Below are positions 1-8,663 of a stretch of DNA of 64,000 nucleotides, in pieces. The number at the start of each line of letters is the position of its first letter. Positions within the stretch are counted from its first letter, which is position 1. Below the pieces are notes generated by a model, which was not told the origin of the DNA, searched no databases, and saw only the letters and a program-made list of their open reading frames with translations. Made by a program: the position numbers and the translations under genes. The stretch comes from Lachnospiraceae bacterium (GTDB lineage Bacteria > Bacillota > Clostridia > Lachnospirales > Lachnospiraceae): the NCBI GenBank assembly GCA_014804795.1, contig JAAUZC010000053.1, forward strand, positions 1-64,000. Reading direction: 5' to 3'.

Positions 1-352
1 CTGACCCGGTTGTTTATCACTGGAAATACAGGCTTGAAGAAATAGATCCCAGTGAAGAAGTTATAGTTGATACATTACCTGTCAAAAAGTCCAGTTAATT
101 GGTGACGGTTATACTAGTAAAAACTATAATTTAATTGGAATTTGGGAGAAAGGAGATTGGTTTCAAATACATAATATTGGGAAGCAAGAAGAAGTTGAAT
201 TTCCACATACACATACACCTGTGTTGAATACAGATGGGATACATATTTCTTATAACAGAGTGGTGACGAGTACTATAGCAGAAGACATAGATTTAGCTGA
301 TTATTTGCTTAGAACAGATAAGATAATTTTAAGAACCAGAGGGAGACGTTGA
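1..352 (+). pseudogene. C-terminal end of a probable Rhs/polymorphic-toxin protein, frameshifted
   Basis: The window opens inside a gene. One frame (3-98) reads DPVVYHWKYRLEEIDPSEE and stops at 96-98. The overlapping frame that opens at 71 continues through GIWEKGDWFQIHNIG to a stop at 350-352. The two join sensibly if one A is restored to the A-run at 84-88, so I read this as one protein tail broken by a single-base deletion, or by an assembly error. The low G+C and the position just before a small ORF and a second Rhs core suggest the variable toxin tip of a polymorphic toxin. No toxin family is recognised. The assignment to Rhs rests on context only. Confidence 0.45.
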
Positions 353-355
353 TCA

Positions 356-754
356 ATGAGTGAATGTATAATTTGTAAAGGAAATGACCAATTAAATGAT
401 ATGGACTTTTCTATAGTAGATGCAAGTGGTTTTTTGACGAAAGGAGCATTTTGGTTAGGGGGAACAAGTGATATATGGACATTTAAATATAAAGGAAAAG
501 AAATAGATGATATTATTACTGACGCACAAAGTAAGATGAATAATGGAATTCAATATCAAGACACCCAAATTTATAAATTGCTCAATTGTTTAATGGATAA
601 CGGTATTCATTTTGCAATGTGGTATGATACTTATGTCGAGAATCTTGATATATGTAATACAAGAGATAGGTTATTAGAGACTTGCTATAAGCAAATAATG
701 GATAAGAGTGGAATGTGTGAAGTATATATTGTATCAAATATTGATAAAAGTTAA
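356..754 (+). CDS. Hypothetical protein, candidate immunity protein
   Basis: A 132-residue soluble, acidic protein starting with ATG, with GGGAG ten bases upstream. It starts four bases after the stop of the preceding tip fragment, the spacing expected of a toxin/immunity pair. There is no signal peptide or membrane segment. Cys4 and Cys7 form a CxxC near the N-terminus, but no partner pair follows. I do not recognise a family. The immunity role is inferred from position and A+T-rich composition alone; it could equally be a stray accessory ORF. Confidence 0.55.
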   Translation: MSECIICKGNDQLNDMDFSIVDASGFLTKGAFWLGGTSDIWTFKYKGKEIDDIITDAQSKMNNGIQYQDTQIYKLLNCLMDNGIHFAMWYDTYVENLDICNTRDRLLETCYKQIMDKSGMCEVYIVSNIDKS

Positions 755-842
755 TAAGATAATTGATATTTAAAAGTGTGTGTGGTTAATTATAAAATGT
801 GTATCATAAATCTCCGAGACAGAGGCATACGGCACGGAGCAG

Positions 843-2594
843 GTGGAGACCTACTATGACTATACCGTGGAAAACCGCCTGCAGGCAGTGTATGACGCGG
901 ATGAGCTGCTGATGGCGGCGGCCTACGACGGGGACGGAAACCGTGTATTCCAGTTAAACTACAACCTCCATACCGATGAGGACTGGAAAGATAATTCCGG
1001 TAACGGCAACGGAAACAACAAGGACAATGCCGGAAACGGGAACGGCAATGCGACTAACGCCGAGGAACATAACAGCCAGAACCAGAGCGGTATCCTGTTC
1101 CCGATAGCGGAGGAGATCAGTAGCACGGAGACAGACCTGATCGCCATGATCAAGACGACAGGGAAGGAGAAGAACTATGAGCTGATTGAGTATATCCTGG
1201 ATGTCAATACACAGTATACCCAGGTACTGATGGAGCTGAACGAGAATGGCACCATGGACGCGGCCTACACCTACGGCGTATCCAGGCTGACGGAAGACCG
1301 GTTCACTGGGGAGAGCAACTTCTACCTCTACGACCCGGCAGGGAATGTAGCGGGGATCACGGACCAGGACGGCTACTTATGGCAGTCCTACCGGTATGAT
1401 GCTTTCGGGAATGCGACCTTCGGAAGCCCGCAGTATGACAATGAGTATACTTTCAACGGTGAGAGCTACAACCCGAACATCAACAGCCAGTATCTGAGGG
1501 CGAGGTATTACGATACGGTGAAGGGGAGCTTCCTGACGGAGGACAGCTATCTTGGGGATATCCGGAACCCGTTAACATTAAACAGGTACAGTTACTGTAT
1601 CGGGAATCCACTGTTTTATAGTGATCCGAGTGGATATCTGGCAAGGCCCATTTGGATTTATCCTGAAGTGAAAGTAGAAGCTCATAAAGAAATTTGGGAT
1701 TATGTAAACGAAACTTATAAAGATTATGATAGAAAAGAAAGAAACAAAGAATTTTATAAGAGAGCTACATTTTTTAATGCATTGCAATATACGTCGGAAT
1801 ATTCGTATTGTGTGGAAGATGTTATAGATTATGATTTTAGCTATGATACAATATATGGACAAAATTATATGGACAATCTTATTGGTAGAGCACATTATTT
1901 GCAGATGTTGCAGCTTTGCAGACTGGAAGGAATAGTCCCGAAATATAAGACATATGATGGCTGGTTGGACTTGTATGATGTTCCTACAGTGGGGCGTGGA
2001 GGGTCTATAGTTGAGATGCCTGAGGACAGACCGAGAGGAAAGAATACTTCCTGGAAGTCAGAGGAGTCGGCATACTTGAGTGTGAGTGAAGAATTAGGAC
2101 TGATTCCGTATGTAAATGAAAATGGATATCGGAAATTTATAGAAAAAGATTTACAACCGTATGTGGATTCATTAGGAATACTTAGGGTTAATGATGAAAA
2201 TGGCATAAGTAGATATTGTGTGGCGGTGGGTCCAAGAGTAATGGACAGTGATTATAATACTGTGGGTAGTATAATATCCCCAGAGACAATGAAGTACGGT
2301 ACAAAATTGGATATTATATTAAGGGATAGTGACTTTAATGTATATTATGTGCCTGCGGTAGTGGCAGACACGAAAGCGCATACATTGGGTATAGAATATC
2401 TAAACGATAAAACTATAGGAAATGGGATTTACCAAACAGGAGTTTCGTGGGCAACTGGAGAAGATGTGGCATCAACTAATGCTGATGCCGCGGTCATTGA
2501 ATTCATGCGAGATTACTCAAAGGTCGATGAACATTTGATGCGTACACCAGAATTTGATATATTGTCAATAATTGTTTACAGATTCACTTCTTAG
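843..2594 (+). CDS. Displaced Rhs core with variable C-terminal tip (5'-truncated)
   Basis: The frame is open from 810, after a stop at 807-809. The GTG at 843 has no ribosome binding site, so this is probably the 3' part of an rhs gene rather than a complete one. Residues about 1-265 carry the Rhs repeat-associated core: YD-repeat-like stretches, an N/G-rich linker at about 50-72, RARYYDTVKGSFLTEDSY at about 219-236 and GNPLFYSDPSG, where the core ends. The base composition then drops to A+T-rich and a roughly 318-residue tip follows. The tip contains a region near 440-530 (VGPRVMD, YGTK, YYVP, VADTKAHT) that resembles small beta-barrel hydrolase folds; that resemblance is only an impression. 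Polymorphic-toxin loci commonly keep such silent core-plus-tip modules downstream of the full-length gene for recombination. The intact rhs gene would lie left of this window. Confidence 0.75.
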   Translation: METYYDYTVENRLQAVYDADELLMAAAYDGDGNRVFQLNYNLHTDEDWKDNSGNGNGNNKDNAGNGNGNATNAEEHNSQNQSGILFPIAEEISSTETDLIAMIKTTGKEKNYELIEYILDVNTQYTQVLMELNENGTMDAAYTYGVSRLTEDRFTGESNFYLYDPAGNVAGITDQDGYLWQSYRYDAFGNATFGSPQYDNEYTFNGESYNPNINSQYLRARYYDTVKGSFLTEDSYLGDIRNPLTLNRYSYCIGNPLFYSDPSGYLARPIWIYPEVKVEAHKEIWDYVNETYKDYDRKERNKEFYKRATFFNALQYTSEYSYCVEDVIDYDFSYDTIYGQNYMDNLIGRAHYLQMLQLCRLEGIVPKYKTYDGWLDLYDVPTVGRGGSIVEMPEDRPRGKNTSWKSEESAYLSVSEELGLIPYVNENGYRKFIEKDLQPYVDSLGILRVNDENGISRYCVAVGPRVMDSDYNTVGSIISPETMKYGTKLDIILRDSDFNVYYVPAVVADTKAHTLGIEYLNDKTIGNGIYQTGVSWATGEDVASTNADAAVIEFMRDYSKVDEHLMRTPEFDILSIIVYRFTS

Positions 2595-2715
2595 CTATAG
2601 AAAAGCCGGACTGCCGGTTCACAGTACATTCGGGTGTGCAGGACGTCGTTGGGTGGCATAAGGACTATGGTAGGGCATAAACCATAAATATAATGTGTCG
2701 GGGGTACATAAATAG

Positions 2716-4032
2716 ATGATGAAAAAGTGTTCCATAAAAGTGATTCCGATACTGGCAGTATTGATATTTATAATGTTTGTTTTATTATGGAAAGGGGGAA
2801 ACATTGAAAGCGAAGGAGAGCAATATAAAGAAATAGAAAGAACGCCTACCATGGAAGAGGAAGAAATCGAATATAAGGACATAAAAGAGCCTGCAGATAC
2901 GGATGAAAATATTACAGATATAAATAGTAAGTTTTTAGCGGAGAAAAAAGTCAGAGAAAAGGCTGAACTGATGGAGTATGCAGGGCTTTCCATAGAAGAA
3001 TTTATTGAGAAAACGGGAATACCTCTGTGCCAGGATCAGGATGAACTGCGTTCCTGGCGTGCAAAAGACGGCCCGATCATAGTAAGTGCAGATGTGGAGG
3101 ATGGCAGAATTATTGAATTGTGTACTTGTGTAAGCGCCTACGATCGATCAGAAAAGGCCATAAAGGATGCTGTTGAAAGATTCCCGTATACATTGGGGGG
3201 AGTTAGCCTTAATGAAGATATTTCCCTCCTTGAAAAAAATGTCTTGGAAAATGCGAGCGTGGTATCAGGAGGAACGGGCTATTATTATACCAGTATGGAT
3301 TTATCGGGACTGGGAATAGAGAGGCTGACATTAAAGAGTGAAGGCACAATTGTTGATTCTGTAGTAGCAGATGTGGATATGTCTTTAAAAGAAGCGGCAG
3401 GAGGATTGACATATATATGGGGAGAGAAGGTGTGCCAGAAAGAGGGAGAGCAGAATGACAGATTAACAACATCATGGAATCCGTATACAGAGTTACCAAG
3501 ATTTTATGAACAACAGGAGGATATCGATAAGACAGTGGTATGGATAAAATATCCCTGTATTGATATACCGGATAATCCTGAAATGGCGCAGAATATAAAT
3601 AATTTGATTCAGGAAACGGTGGAAGGGATTGAAAATGAGACATATAGGAAAACGGATGAAAATATCATAGTACGGGCAGATTATATGATAACTTACATGA
3701 CAAACAAATTTGTCAGTATTACATTTAGAGTATATGTTACGGGAAACAATGTAAAGAAAAGTCCATGGCAGTATTGCAATATCAATATGGCGAAGAATGG
3801 AGAGAAAGCATTCCTATCGGATATAGGGCTCACCAGAGAAAAAGTAGTTGAAGCATGTGAGGCTTGCTGGTGGTCGGTAGATACAGATAGTTATATGGAA
3901 GAGTACGATACGAACTGGAATAAATATCGAATCACACCGGCAGAATGTGTCTTTTATGTGCCCTTGCCTGAAGGTGAGGAACAGTGGGATGGAAGGGAGT
4001 TTATGGCTATAGAGATATTTAGACCACGATAG
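2716..4032 (+). CDS. Membrane-anchored hypothetical protein with DUF3298/RsiV-like C-terminal part
   Basis: A 438-residue protein with one N-terminal hydrophobic anchor (about residues 9-27) followed by an acidic linker, so most of it should lie outside the cell. The last 170 residues have the rhythm of the DUF4163/DUF3298 fold seen in RsiV and PdaC: PDNPEMAQNINNLIQ, then MITYMTNKFVSITFRVYVTG, then a ..FLSDIGL segment. That match is by eye only. Two adjacent ATGs (2716, 2719) lie ten bases after a GGGGG. It follows the Rhs tip by 121 bp and could protect against it, but it is much larger than usual immunity proteins. The last ~100 bp of the gene recur, degraded, at 9235-9340. Confidence 0.6.
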   Translation: MMKKCSIKVIPILAVLIFIMFVLLWKGGNIESEGEQYKEIERTPTMEEEEIEYKDIKEPADTDENITDINSKFLAEKKVREKAELMEYAGLSIEEFIEKTGIPLCQDQDELRSWRAKDGPIIVSADVEDGRIIELCTCVSAYDRSEKAIKDAVERFPYTLGGVSLNEDISLLEKNVLENASVVSGGTGYYYTSMDLSGLGIERLTLKSEGTIVDSVVADVDMSLKEAAGGLTYIWGEKVCQKEGEQNDRLTTSWNPYTELPRFYEQQEDIDKTVVWIKYPCIDIPDNPEMAQNINNLIQETVEGIENETYRKTDENIIVRADYMITYMTNKFVSITFRVYVTGNNVKKSPWQYCNINMAKNGEKAFLSDIGLTREKVVEACEACWWSVDTDSYMEEYDTNWNKYRITPAECVFYVPLPEGEEQWDGREFMAIEIFRPR

Positions 4033-4046
4033 ACCTGACGGCGGAG
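3944..4046 (+). repeat. Copy A of a 105-bp duplicated gene end
   Basis: The last coding bases of the 2716-4032 gene plus about 15 bp after its stop are nearly identical to 9235-9340. The shared core includes GAACAGTGGGATGGAAGG, TTATGGCTATAGAGATATTT and GATAGACCTGACGG. Copy A is in frame with a working gene. Confidence 0.85.
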
Positions 4047-4262
4047 GAAACTTTTAAACCTGAATTCCCGACAGAATATGATACATTGATTATACAATAT
4101 TTTGATTTTCCTGTAATGATATTGAGATGATAAGGTAAAGCTTTGTGGAAGAAGACCGTAATTATGTAATAAGCACTGAGGTGAGTTCAGAATACTCATT
4201 TATAAGATCGGGAAGAGGATTATTCGTAAACATCGCCAGTAAATTCTTATCTACCTGCCTAT
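4026..4262 (+). other. Decayed coding sequence between two genes
   Basis: Short open stretches that read like protein but lack starts: one (4026 to about 4128) containing ETFKPEFPTEYDTLI, and one ending at the TGA near 4262 containing YVISTEVSSEYSFIRSG. They are in different frames. They look like remnants of a further paralogous secreted-protein gene. No regulatory element is seen. Confidence 0.35.
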
Positions 4263-4279
4263 GAGAGAGGAGATTGAAC

Positions 4280-5386
4280 ATGTATAAGAGGTATCTAAGT
4301 TTGTGTATTATGCTTTTGCTGTGTACGCAAATTGCCGGCTGCGGTTATAGTGACAGCAAGGAAGAAGCTGTTTCGAATGTGCAGCCGGAGGCGGAAGAGC
4401 CGGTGGAAGAGTTGGCGGAGGAAGGGCTGGTGGAGAGTGGCAGTCAAAAAGTATATACTCCCTATCTGCAGGATATATTTGCCGTCCCGATAAGATATTT
4501 ATCCTCCAATATTTACTTTTATGAGGATAAGCTGTATCTGGATGTGTGGGAGAGACATGATGGAGATGTTAATGGGAAGCCGGTGGAGGGAAATGTCAGA
4601 ATGGTTTTCGCAGAGGAAGGAGAAGAAATTGTTCTGCTTGATCTGACAGAGTTGTCTCCCACCTGGGACAGAAAAACTGTAGGAACAACGCACTATCTGG
4701 TGTCGGGAGATCAATTAAGACAAGTGTTGTGGATATATGATTTAAAAAAAGGGAATGTGGAGGAACTTAGGGTAGGAGAGAATCAGGAGATCTGGAGTTG
4801 GGATGCAAAAAACGGGAAAATTTTTTATGGTGTCAGAACGCAGAATACAGAGGAGGATATCTTAAATGAAATTATGATACGGGATTTGGACAGTAAAAAA
4901 GAAGAGACCGTTACTTTTGACAGACGGGTTGAAAGAATTCAGGAGTTGTCAGTAAACGACAAAGAGGAGATCGGAGTTTATTATTGTGATATTGATTCTT
5001 ATGAGGAGCATTTGGGGATTATTCAGGATGGGCAGTTTACAGAGATTGATACATCAAATGTAGAGATATGGAATTTGGGAAGAAATCAACTGTATGAATT
5101 TCAATTGATGGATAATAAGATCATGATATGTATGGAAGATATCGGGCATATATTGACGCCCTGGAATCGTTCCTGGGAGCTCTTTTTTGATGGAAGCTGG
5201 AAGGATATTCCCTGTGAAACTTATGAAGAAGGTGTTTTGGGATATGTTGACGATTTTTATTATGTAGAGGATTACTACCTGATTTATGGGAGACCATGGA
5301 GACGGAGTGACGATGTGGAGAGTGCAAAGGTAAGATTGTATACGATGGAGGGGGAATACCGCTGCGAAATAGAGATACCGGATTAA
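4280..5386 (+). CDS. Secreted lipoprotein, propeller-like, with an in-frame stop before its natural end
   Basis: Start chosen at ATG 4280 (GAGAGGAG upstream) rather than the TTG at 4274. Residues 1-21 form a lipoprotein signal with a lipobox ending IAGC, so Cys21 would be lipidated. An acidic linker follows, then repeated strand-turn units that resemble a beta-propeller (LYLDVWERHDG, LWIYDLKKGN, YGVRTQN, VRLYTMEGEYR). The gene stops with TAA at 5384-5386. The same frame then stays open for 46 more codons (to TGA 5525-5527) and continues the propeller style (SVYFMCSDETVYVLSVN). The simplest reading is a nonsense mutation that removes the last blade. Function unknown; it sits in the Rhs accessory region. 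Confidence 0.65.
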   Translation: MYKRYLSLCIMLLLCTQIAGCGYSDSKEEAVSNVQPEAEEPVEELAEEGLVESGSQKVYTPYLQDIFAVPIRYLSSNIYFYEDKLYLDVWERHDGDVNGKPVEGNVRMVFAEEGEEIVLLDLTELSPTWDRKTVGTTHYLVSGDQLRQVLWIYDLKKGNVEELRVGENQEIWSWDAKNGKIFYGVRTQNTEEDILNEIMIRDLDSKKEETVTFDRRVERIQELSVNDKEEIGVYYCDIDSYEEHLGIIQDGQFTEIDTSNVEIWNLGRNQLYEFQLMDNKIMICMEDIGHILTPWNRSWELFFDGSWKDIPCETYEEGVLGYVDDFYYVEDYYLIYGRPWRRSDDVESAKVRLYTMEGEYRCEIEIPD

Positions 5387-5527
5387 ACTTCTTTCCAGGT
5401 ATCGGTTTATTTTATGTGTTCGGATGAGACAGTCTATGTGTTAAGCGTAAACAGAAAAGATGATTCAATGTGTATGCAGGAGATCAGTATGAATGTAAAA
5501 GATGTTTTTGGCTTAAAAAAAGAGTGA
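5387..5527 (+). pseudogene. In-frame continuation of the preceding lipoprotein gene after its stop
   Basis: 46 codons in the same frame as 4280-5386, ending at TGA 5525-5527. The peptide contains YFMCSDETVYVLSV and ends VFGLKKE. It has no start or ribosome binding site of its own. Read with the upstream gene it would give a 414-residue lipoprotein plus one recoded stop. Confidence 0.5.
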
Positions 5528-5588
5528 ATAATGTAGCGTTAATAAACGAATTAGGGGCCAAGAATGCCTATTACATTCTCCTTTACTT

Positions 5589-6608
5589 TCATCGTAAAAT
5601 CGGGTTTCCATCAATCCATATCTGTTTGATGTTTATGGTATCCGTGATTTTCTTATCAGGTCTTCCCTTAACCAGCACAAGAATTGCGCGCTTTCCCGCT
5701 TTTACGGTTCCGGTATTCGTAATGTTAAATACTTCCGCGGTCTTGCCCGTTGCACCTGCCAATACTTCCACGGGTGCCAATCCTGCTTTGACTAACAGTT
5801 CCATTTCCCGATGCATTGATGTCCCATACGCGACGGCGGGAGCATAGGAACCGGGGTTGGCATCAGTACCTGCGAGAATAGTCACACCACACTTATGCAG
5901 CTGCTTCACTGCAGCTTCTGCGTGAAAATAGTGATCCGACCTGTATCCATTTCTTCTACTGACAGCAAAGGCTTCCATCATAATAAGAGTAGGCACGACA
6001 ACAATGCCTTTTTCAGCTATTGTTTCCGCAAGTTCTTTCGGGAATGTTTCTTTCATGGGTACATGCAGAAGGATATCTGCCCGACAATCGACGGCCATTT
6101 TGACAGCTTTTACTGATGTTGCATGTACGGCCACTTTAAGCCCATTCCTATGGGCAGTATTACAGATATCTTTTAAAACTCCTTTTAACATCAGATTTGG
6201 TTCCATGAGCAGGACCTTAATGTATTTCGCACCGTTTTTTATGGCATTATTTACATAAGATTTTCCGTTCCATGTTCCCATAGTCATTCCGGCAGAGGAA
6301 ATGATGGTAAAGGGATCCGTACTTCTGATCAAAGAATCCGGAGCTGCCACATCACAGGCAGTGCTCACCCCGTTTTGCAACATGGTTTGAACCTGTTCTT
6401 TTGTCCCTAAATGTGTGTGCGCGTCAATCAGCCCCGGCATCAGCAGATGATCACTGTCCGTACTTACATTGCTGTTTACGGCCGTAATGGCACTATTTTC
6501 GACGACAACAGACGCATTTTCAATCACTTTTTCACCGTCAAAAAGCGGATAGTTCAATATTAATTTTTGTTGTTGATTCATCTTTGTTTTTTTACCTTTT
6601 CTTTTCAT
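5589..6608 (-). CDS. Amidohydrolase-family metal-dependent hydrolase
   Basis: A 339-residue cytosolic protein of the amidohydrolase superfamily, imidazolonepropionase/prolidase-like branch. The metal and catalytic residues are in place and in order: D62-A-H64-T-H66, a candidate carboxylated lysine K131 (YIKVLLMEP), H162 (VHATS), H182 (LLHVPM) and D249 (AGTDANPG). The C-terminus has the usual return to the small beta domain (GTVKAGKRAILVLV). The start may be the ATG at 6608 or the one at 6581; neither has a strong ribosome binding site. It is transcribed away from the MarR-MATE pair. The substrate cannot be told from sequence; compounds with cyclic amide or peptide bonds are typical. Confidence 0.85.
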   Translation of the reverse strand: MKRKGKKTKMNQQQKLILNYPLFDGEKVIENASVVVENSAITAVNSNVSTDSDHLLMPGLIDAHTHLGTKEQVQTMLQNGVSTACDVAAPDSLIRSTDPFTIISSAGMTMGTWNGKSYVNNAIKNGAKYIKVLLMEPNLMLKGVLKDICNTAHRNGLKVAVHATSVKAVKMAVDCRADILLHVPMKETFPKELAETIAEKGIVVVPTLIMMEAFAVSRRNGYRSDHYFHAEAAVKQLHKCGVTILAGTDANPGSYAPAVAYGTSMHREMELLVKAGLAPVEVLAGATGKTAEVFNITNTGTVKAGKRAILVLVKGRPDKKITDTINIKQIWIDGNPILR

Positions 6609-6628
6609 TTTACATCAAAAATGTTTTC

Positions 6629-6677
6629 TTGACAATCGTAGCATCCTACCATATAATTTTCGGGGATGCTATCAGGG
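6629..6677 (+). promoter_or_regulatory. Promoter and probable MarR operator
   Basis: TTGACA (6629-6634), 17 bp, TATAAT (6652-6657): a full consensus promoter for the MarR-MATE genes. An inverted repeat TAGCATCC (6639-6646) / GGATGCTA (6664-6671) brackets the -10, as expected for autorepression by the MarR protein encoded just downstream. AGGGGG precedes the start at 6688. Confidence 0.8.
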
Positions 6678-6687
6678 GGAAAATATT

Positions 6688-7110
6688 ATGAATACAAACA
6701 AAGCAGCTATTTTAATCAAAAAAGCCTCACTTGAATTTGAGAAAGTTGCCAATCCAATCTTTGCGGAATATGATCTGACCGTATCGCAGTACAGGATCCT
6801 CAAATTTCTTTATGCAAGCGGATCACGGACTGCGCGTGTAGTGGATTTGGAAAAGCATTATTCCATGACGCATCCCACCACGCTGGGGCTGTTAGAGCAG
6901 TTGGAAAAGAAAGGTTTTATAAAGCGTGTGGTGAATCCGAATGATGCGAGAGGAAAGCTCGTTGCATTAACGGAGAAAGCGGATGTTATGCAAAACGAAA
7001 TAGAGGTATTAGGGGATACGGTTGAGAAGAAGCTGACGCAGCGGCTGACGGCAGAGGAAACCGTGCAGCTTGTCGGGCTGCTTAATAAACTGTTGGGGCT
7101 GGCTCAATAG
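6688..7110 (+). CDS. MarR-family transcriptional regulator
   Basis: A 140-residue winged-helix protein of MarR type. The recognition region (VVDLEKHYSMTHPTTLGLLEQLEKKG) and the wing (RVVNPNDARGKLVALTE) are clear, and the flanking helices would form the dimer. It is followed after 52 bp by a MATE efflux gene. MarR proteins commonly repress such pumps and release DNA on binding the drug. The palindrome around its own -10 box (6639-6671) supports autoregulation. Confidence 0.9.
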   Translation: MNTNKAAILIKKASLEFEKVANPIFAEYDLTVSQYRILKFLYASGSRTARVVDLEKHYSMTHPTTLGLLEQLEKKGFIKRVVNPNDARGKLVALTEKADVMQNEIEVLGDTVEKKLTQRLTAEETVQLVGLLNKLLGLAQ

Positions 7111-7162
7111 GAATTAACAAAATAAACTGCAAAAGGAACAGGCATGAGAGGAGATTTTTATT

Positions 7163-8542
7163 TTGGAGAAAGAAATTGTTAAGGAACAGAATCCGTTAGG
7201 AATAAGACCTATACCGCAGATGCTTCTATCACTGGCGGTTCCGGCGGTTATCGCCAATCTGGTCAACGCTGTTTACAATATCGTCGATCAGATATTTATC
7301 GGGAATAAGATCGGTTATCTTGGGAACGCTGCAACAAATGTTGCCTTTCCGCTTACTACAATCTGTATGGCGATAGGCTTGATGGTCGGGCTTGGCTCTG
7401 CGGCCGGATTCAATTTGAATCTTGGAAAGAAAGAACCGGAGAAGGCAAAAGGGATAGCGGGGACTGCTTTTACATCCCTTTTGCTCTACGGCATACTGAT
7501 CTGCATTTTGGTGAGACTTTTTTTGCAGCCGCTTATGGTGGCCTTTGGCGCTACGGATGATATTTTAGCTTATGCGATGGAGTATTCCGGTATCACCTCT
7601 TTTGGGATACCGTTCCTGCTCTTTTCCACGGGTACGAATCCATTGGTTCGCGGCGATGGAAATGCAAGATACTCTATGGGCGCCATTATCACGGGTGCAA
7701 TTCTGAATATCATACTGGATTATACCTTTATGTATGTCTTTGGCTGGGGGATTGCAGGAGCGGCATGGGCTACCGTGATCGGGCAGATTGTCTCGGCTGC
7801 TTTATTGATGCTGTACTTCCCAAAATTTCAGCACGTAAAATTTGAGGCAGGCGATTTTCGCCCAAAAGGGAAATATATCATGCAGATCTGCAAACTGGGT
7901 TTTTCATCGTTTGCGTTCCAGTCCTCCACCCTTGTGGTGCAGGTGGTACTCAACAACCTGCTCCGGATTTACGGCGCACAGTCTGTGTACGGCAGTGAAA
8001 TTACCATTGCAGTGGCCGGAATCATGCAAAAAATCAATGCGATCTTTGTAGCTGTTGTGATTGGAGTTGTGCAGGGGTCACAGCCTATCTGCAGTTTTAA
8101 TTACGGTGCTAAGAAATACGCAAGGGTGCGTGAAACGGTGAGGCTTTTGATGATTTCGACAACACTCCTGTCAACGGTAGTGTTTCTTCTGATACAGTGT
8201 TTTCCGAGGCAGATCATGAGTCTGTTCGGAGAAGGCACAGAAGAATATTTTGAGTTTGCGACGAGGTACGCAAGGGGATTTACTGCAGTTATGTTCCTGA
8301 ATGGCATACAGACTTCCTGCACAACCTTCTTTCCTTCCATCGGAAAGGCGTGGAAAGGTTCGGTCATATCGCTGTCCAAGCAGCTTGTTTTACTTGTACC
8401 GCTGTTAATTGTGATGGCACGGTGGCTGGGGGTAGACGGAATTGTAATGGCAGCACCGATTTCGGATGCACTGGCATTTATGATTGCTGCATTGTTCCTT
8501 TGGTTCGAGATGAAGTACATGCCCAAAAAAGATATGGTGTAA
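7163..8542 (+). CDS. MATE-family multidrug efflux transporter
   Basis: A 459-residue integral membrane protein with the twelve-helix, two-fold MATE layout. The typical first-helix motif (PAVIANLVNAVYNIVDQIFIG) and the conserved NPLVRGDGNARYSM loop are visible. The start is TTG at 7163, with GAGAGGAG ten bases upstream. It should export cationic drugs or metabolites using a sodium or proton gradient. It lies directly behind the MarR gene and probably shares its promoter. Confidence 0.92.
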   Translation: MEKEIVKEQNPLGIRPIPQMLLSLAVPAVIANLVNAVYNIVDQIFIGNKIGYLGNAATNVAFPLTTICMAIGLMVGLGSAAGFNLNLGKKEPEKAKGIAGTAFTSLLLYGILICILVRLFLQPLMVAFGATDDILAYAMEYSGITSFGIPFLLFSTGTNPLVRGDGNARYSMGAIITGAILNIILDYTFMYVFGWGIAGAAWATVIGQIVSAALLMLYFPKFQHVKFEAGDFRPKGKYIMQICKLGFSSFAFQSSTLVVQVVLNNLLRIYGAQSVYGSEITIAVAGIMQKINAIFVAVVIGVVQGSQPICSFNYGAKKYARVRETVRLLMISTTLLSTVVFLLIQCFPRQIMSLFGEGTEEYFEFATRYARGFTAVMFLNGIQTSCTTFFPSIGKAWKGSVISLSKQLVLLVPLLIVMARWLGVDGIVMAAPISDALAFMIAALFLWFEMKYMPKKDMV

Positions 8543-8663
8543 ATGGAGTATTCTCTGGCCGATCGGAGTATTGAAAAAGTGTAGTGAGTTTTTGCCGGCA
8601 TCGATACGGCAGAGACGGTTTACAGCTATAATGCAAGGGAGAAATACGGGGAGAATGCCGTAT

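Noticed and set aside
5470-5847. 125-codon plus-strand ORF
   Set aside because: It overlaps the 3' end of the amidohydrolase gene in antisense and the lipoprotein tail, and shows no family pattern.
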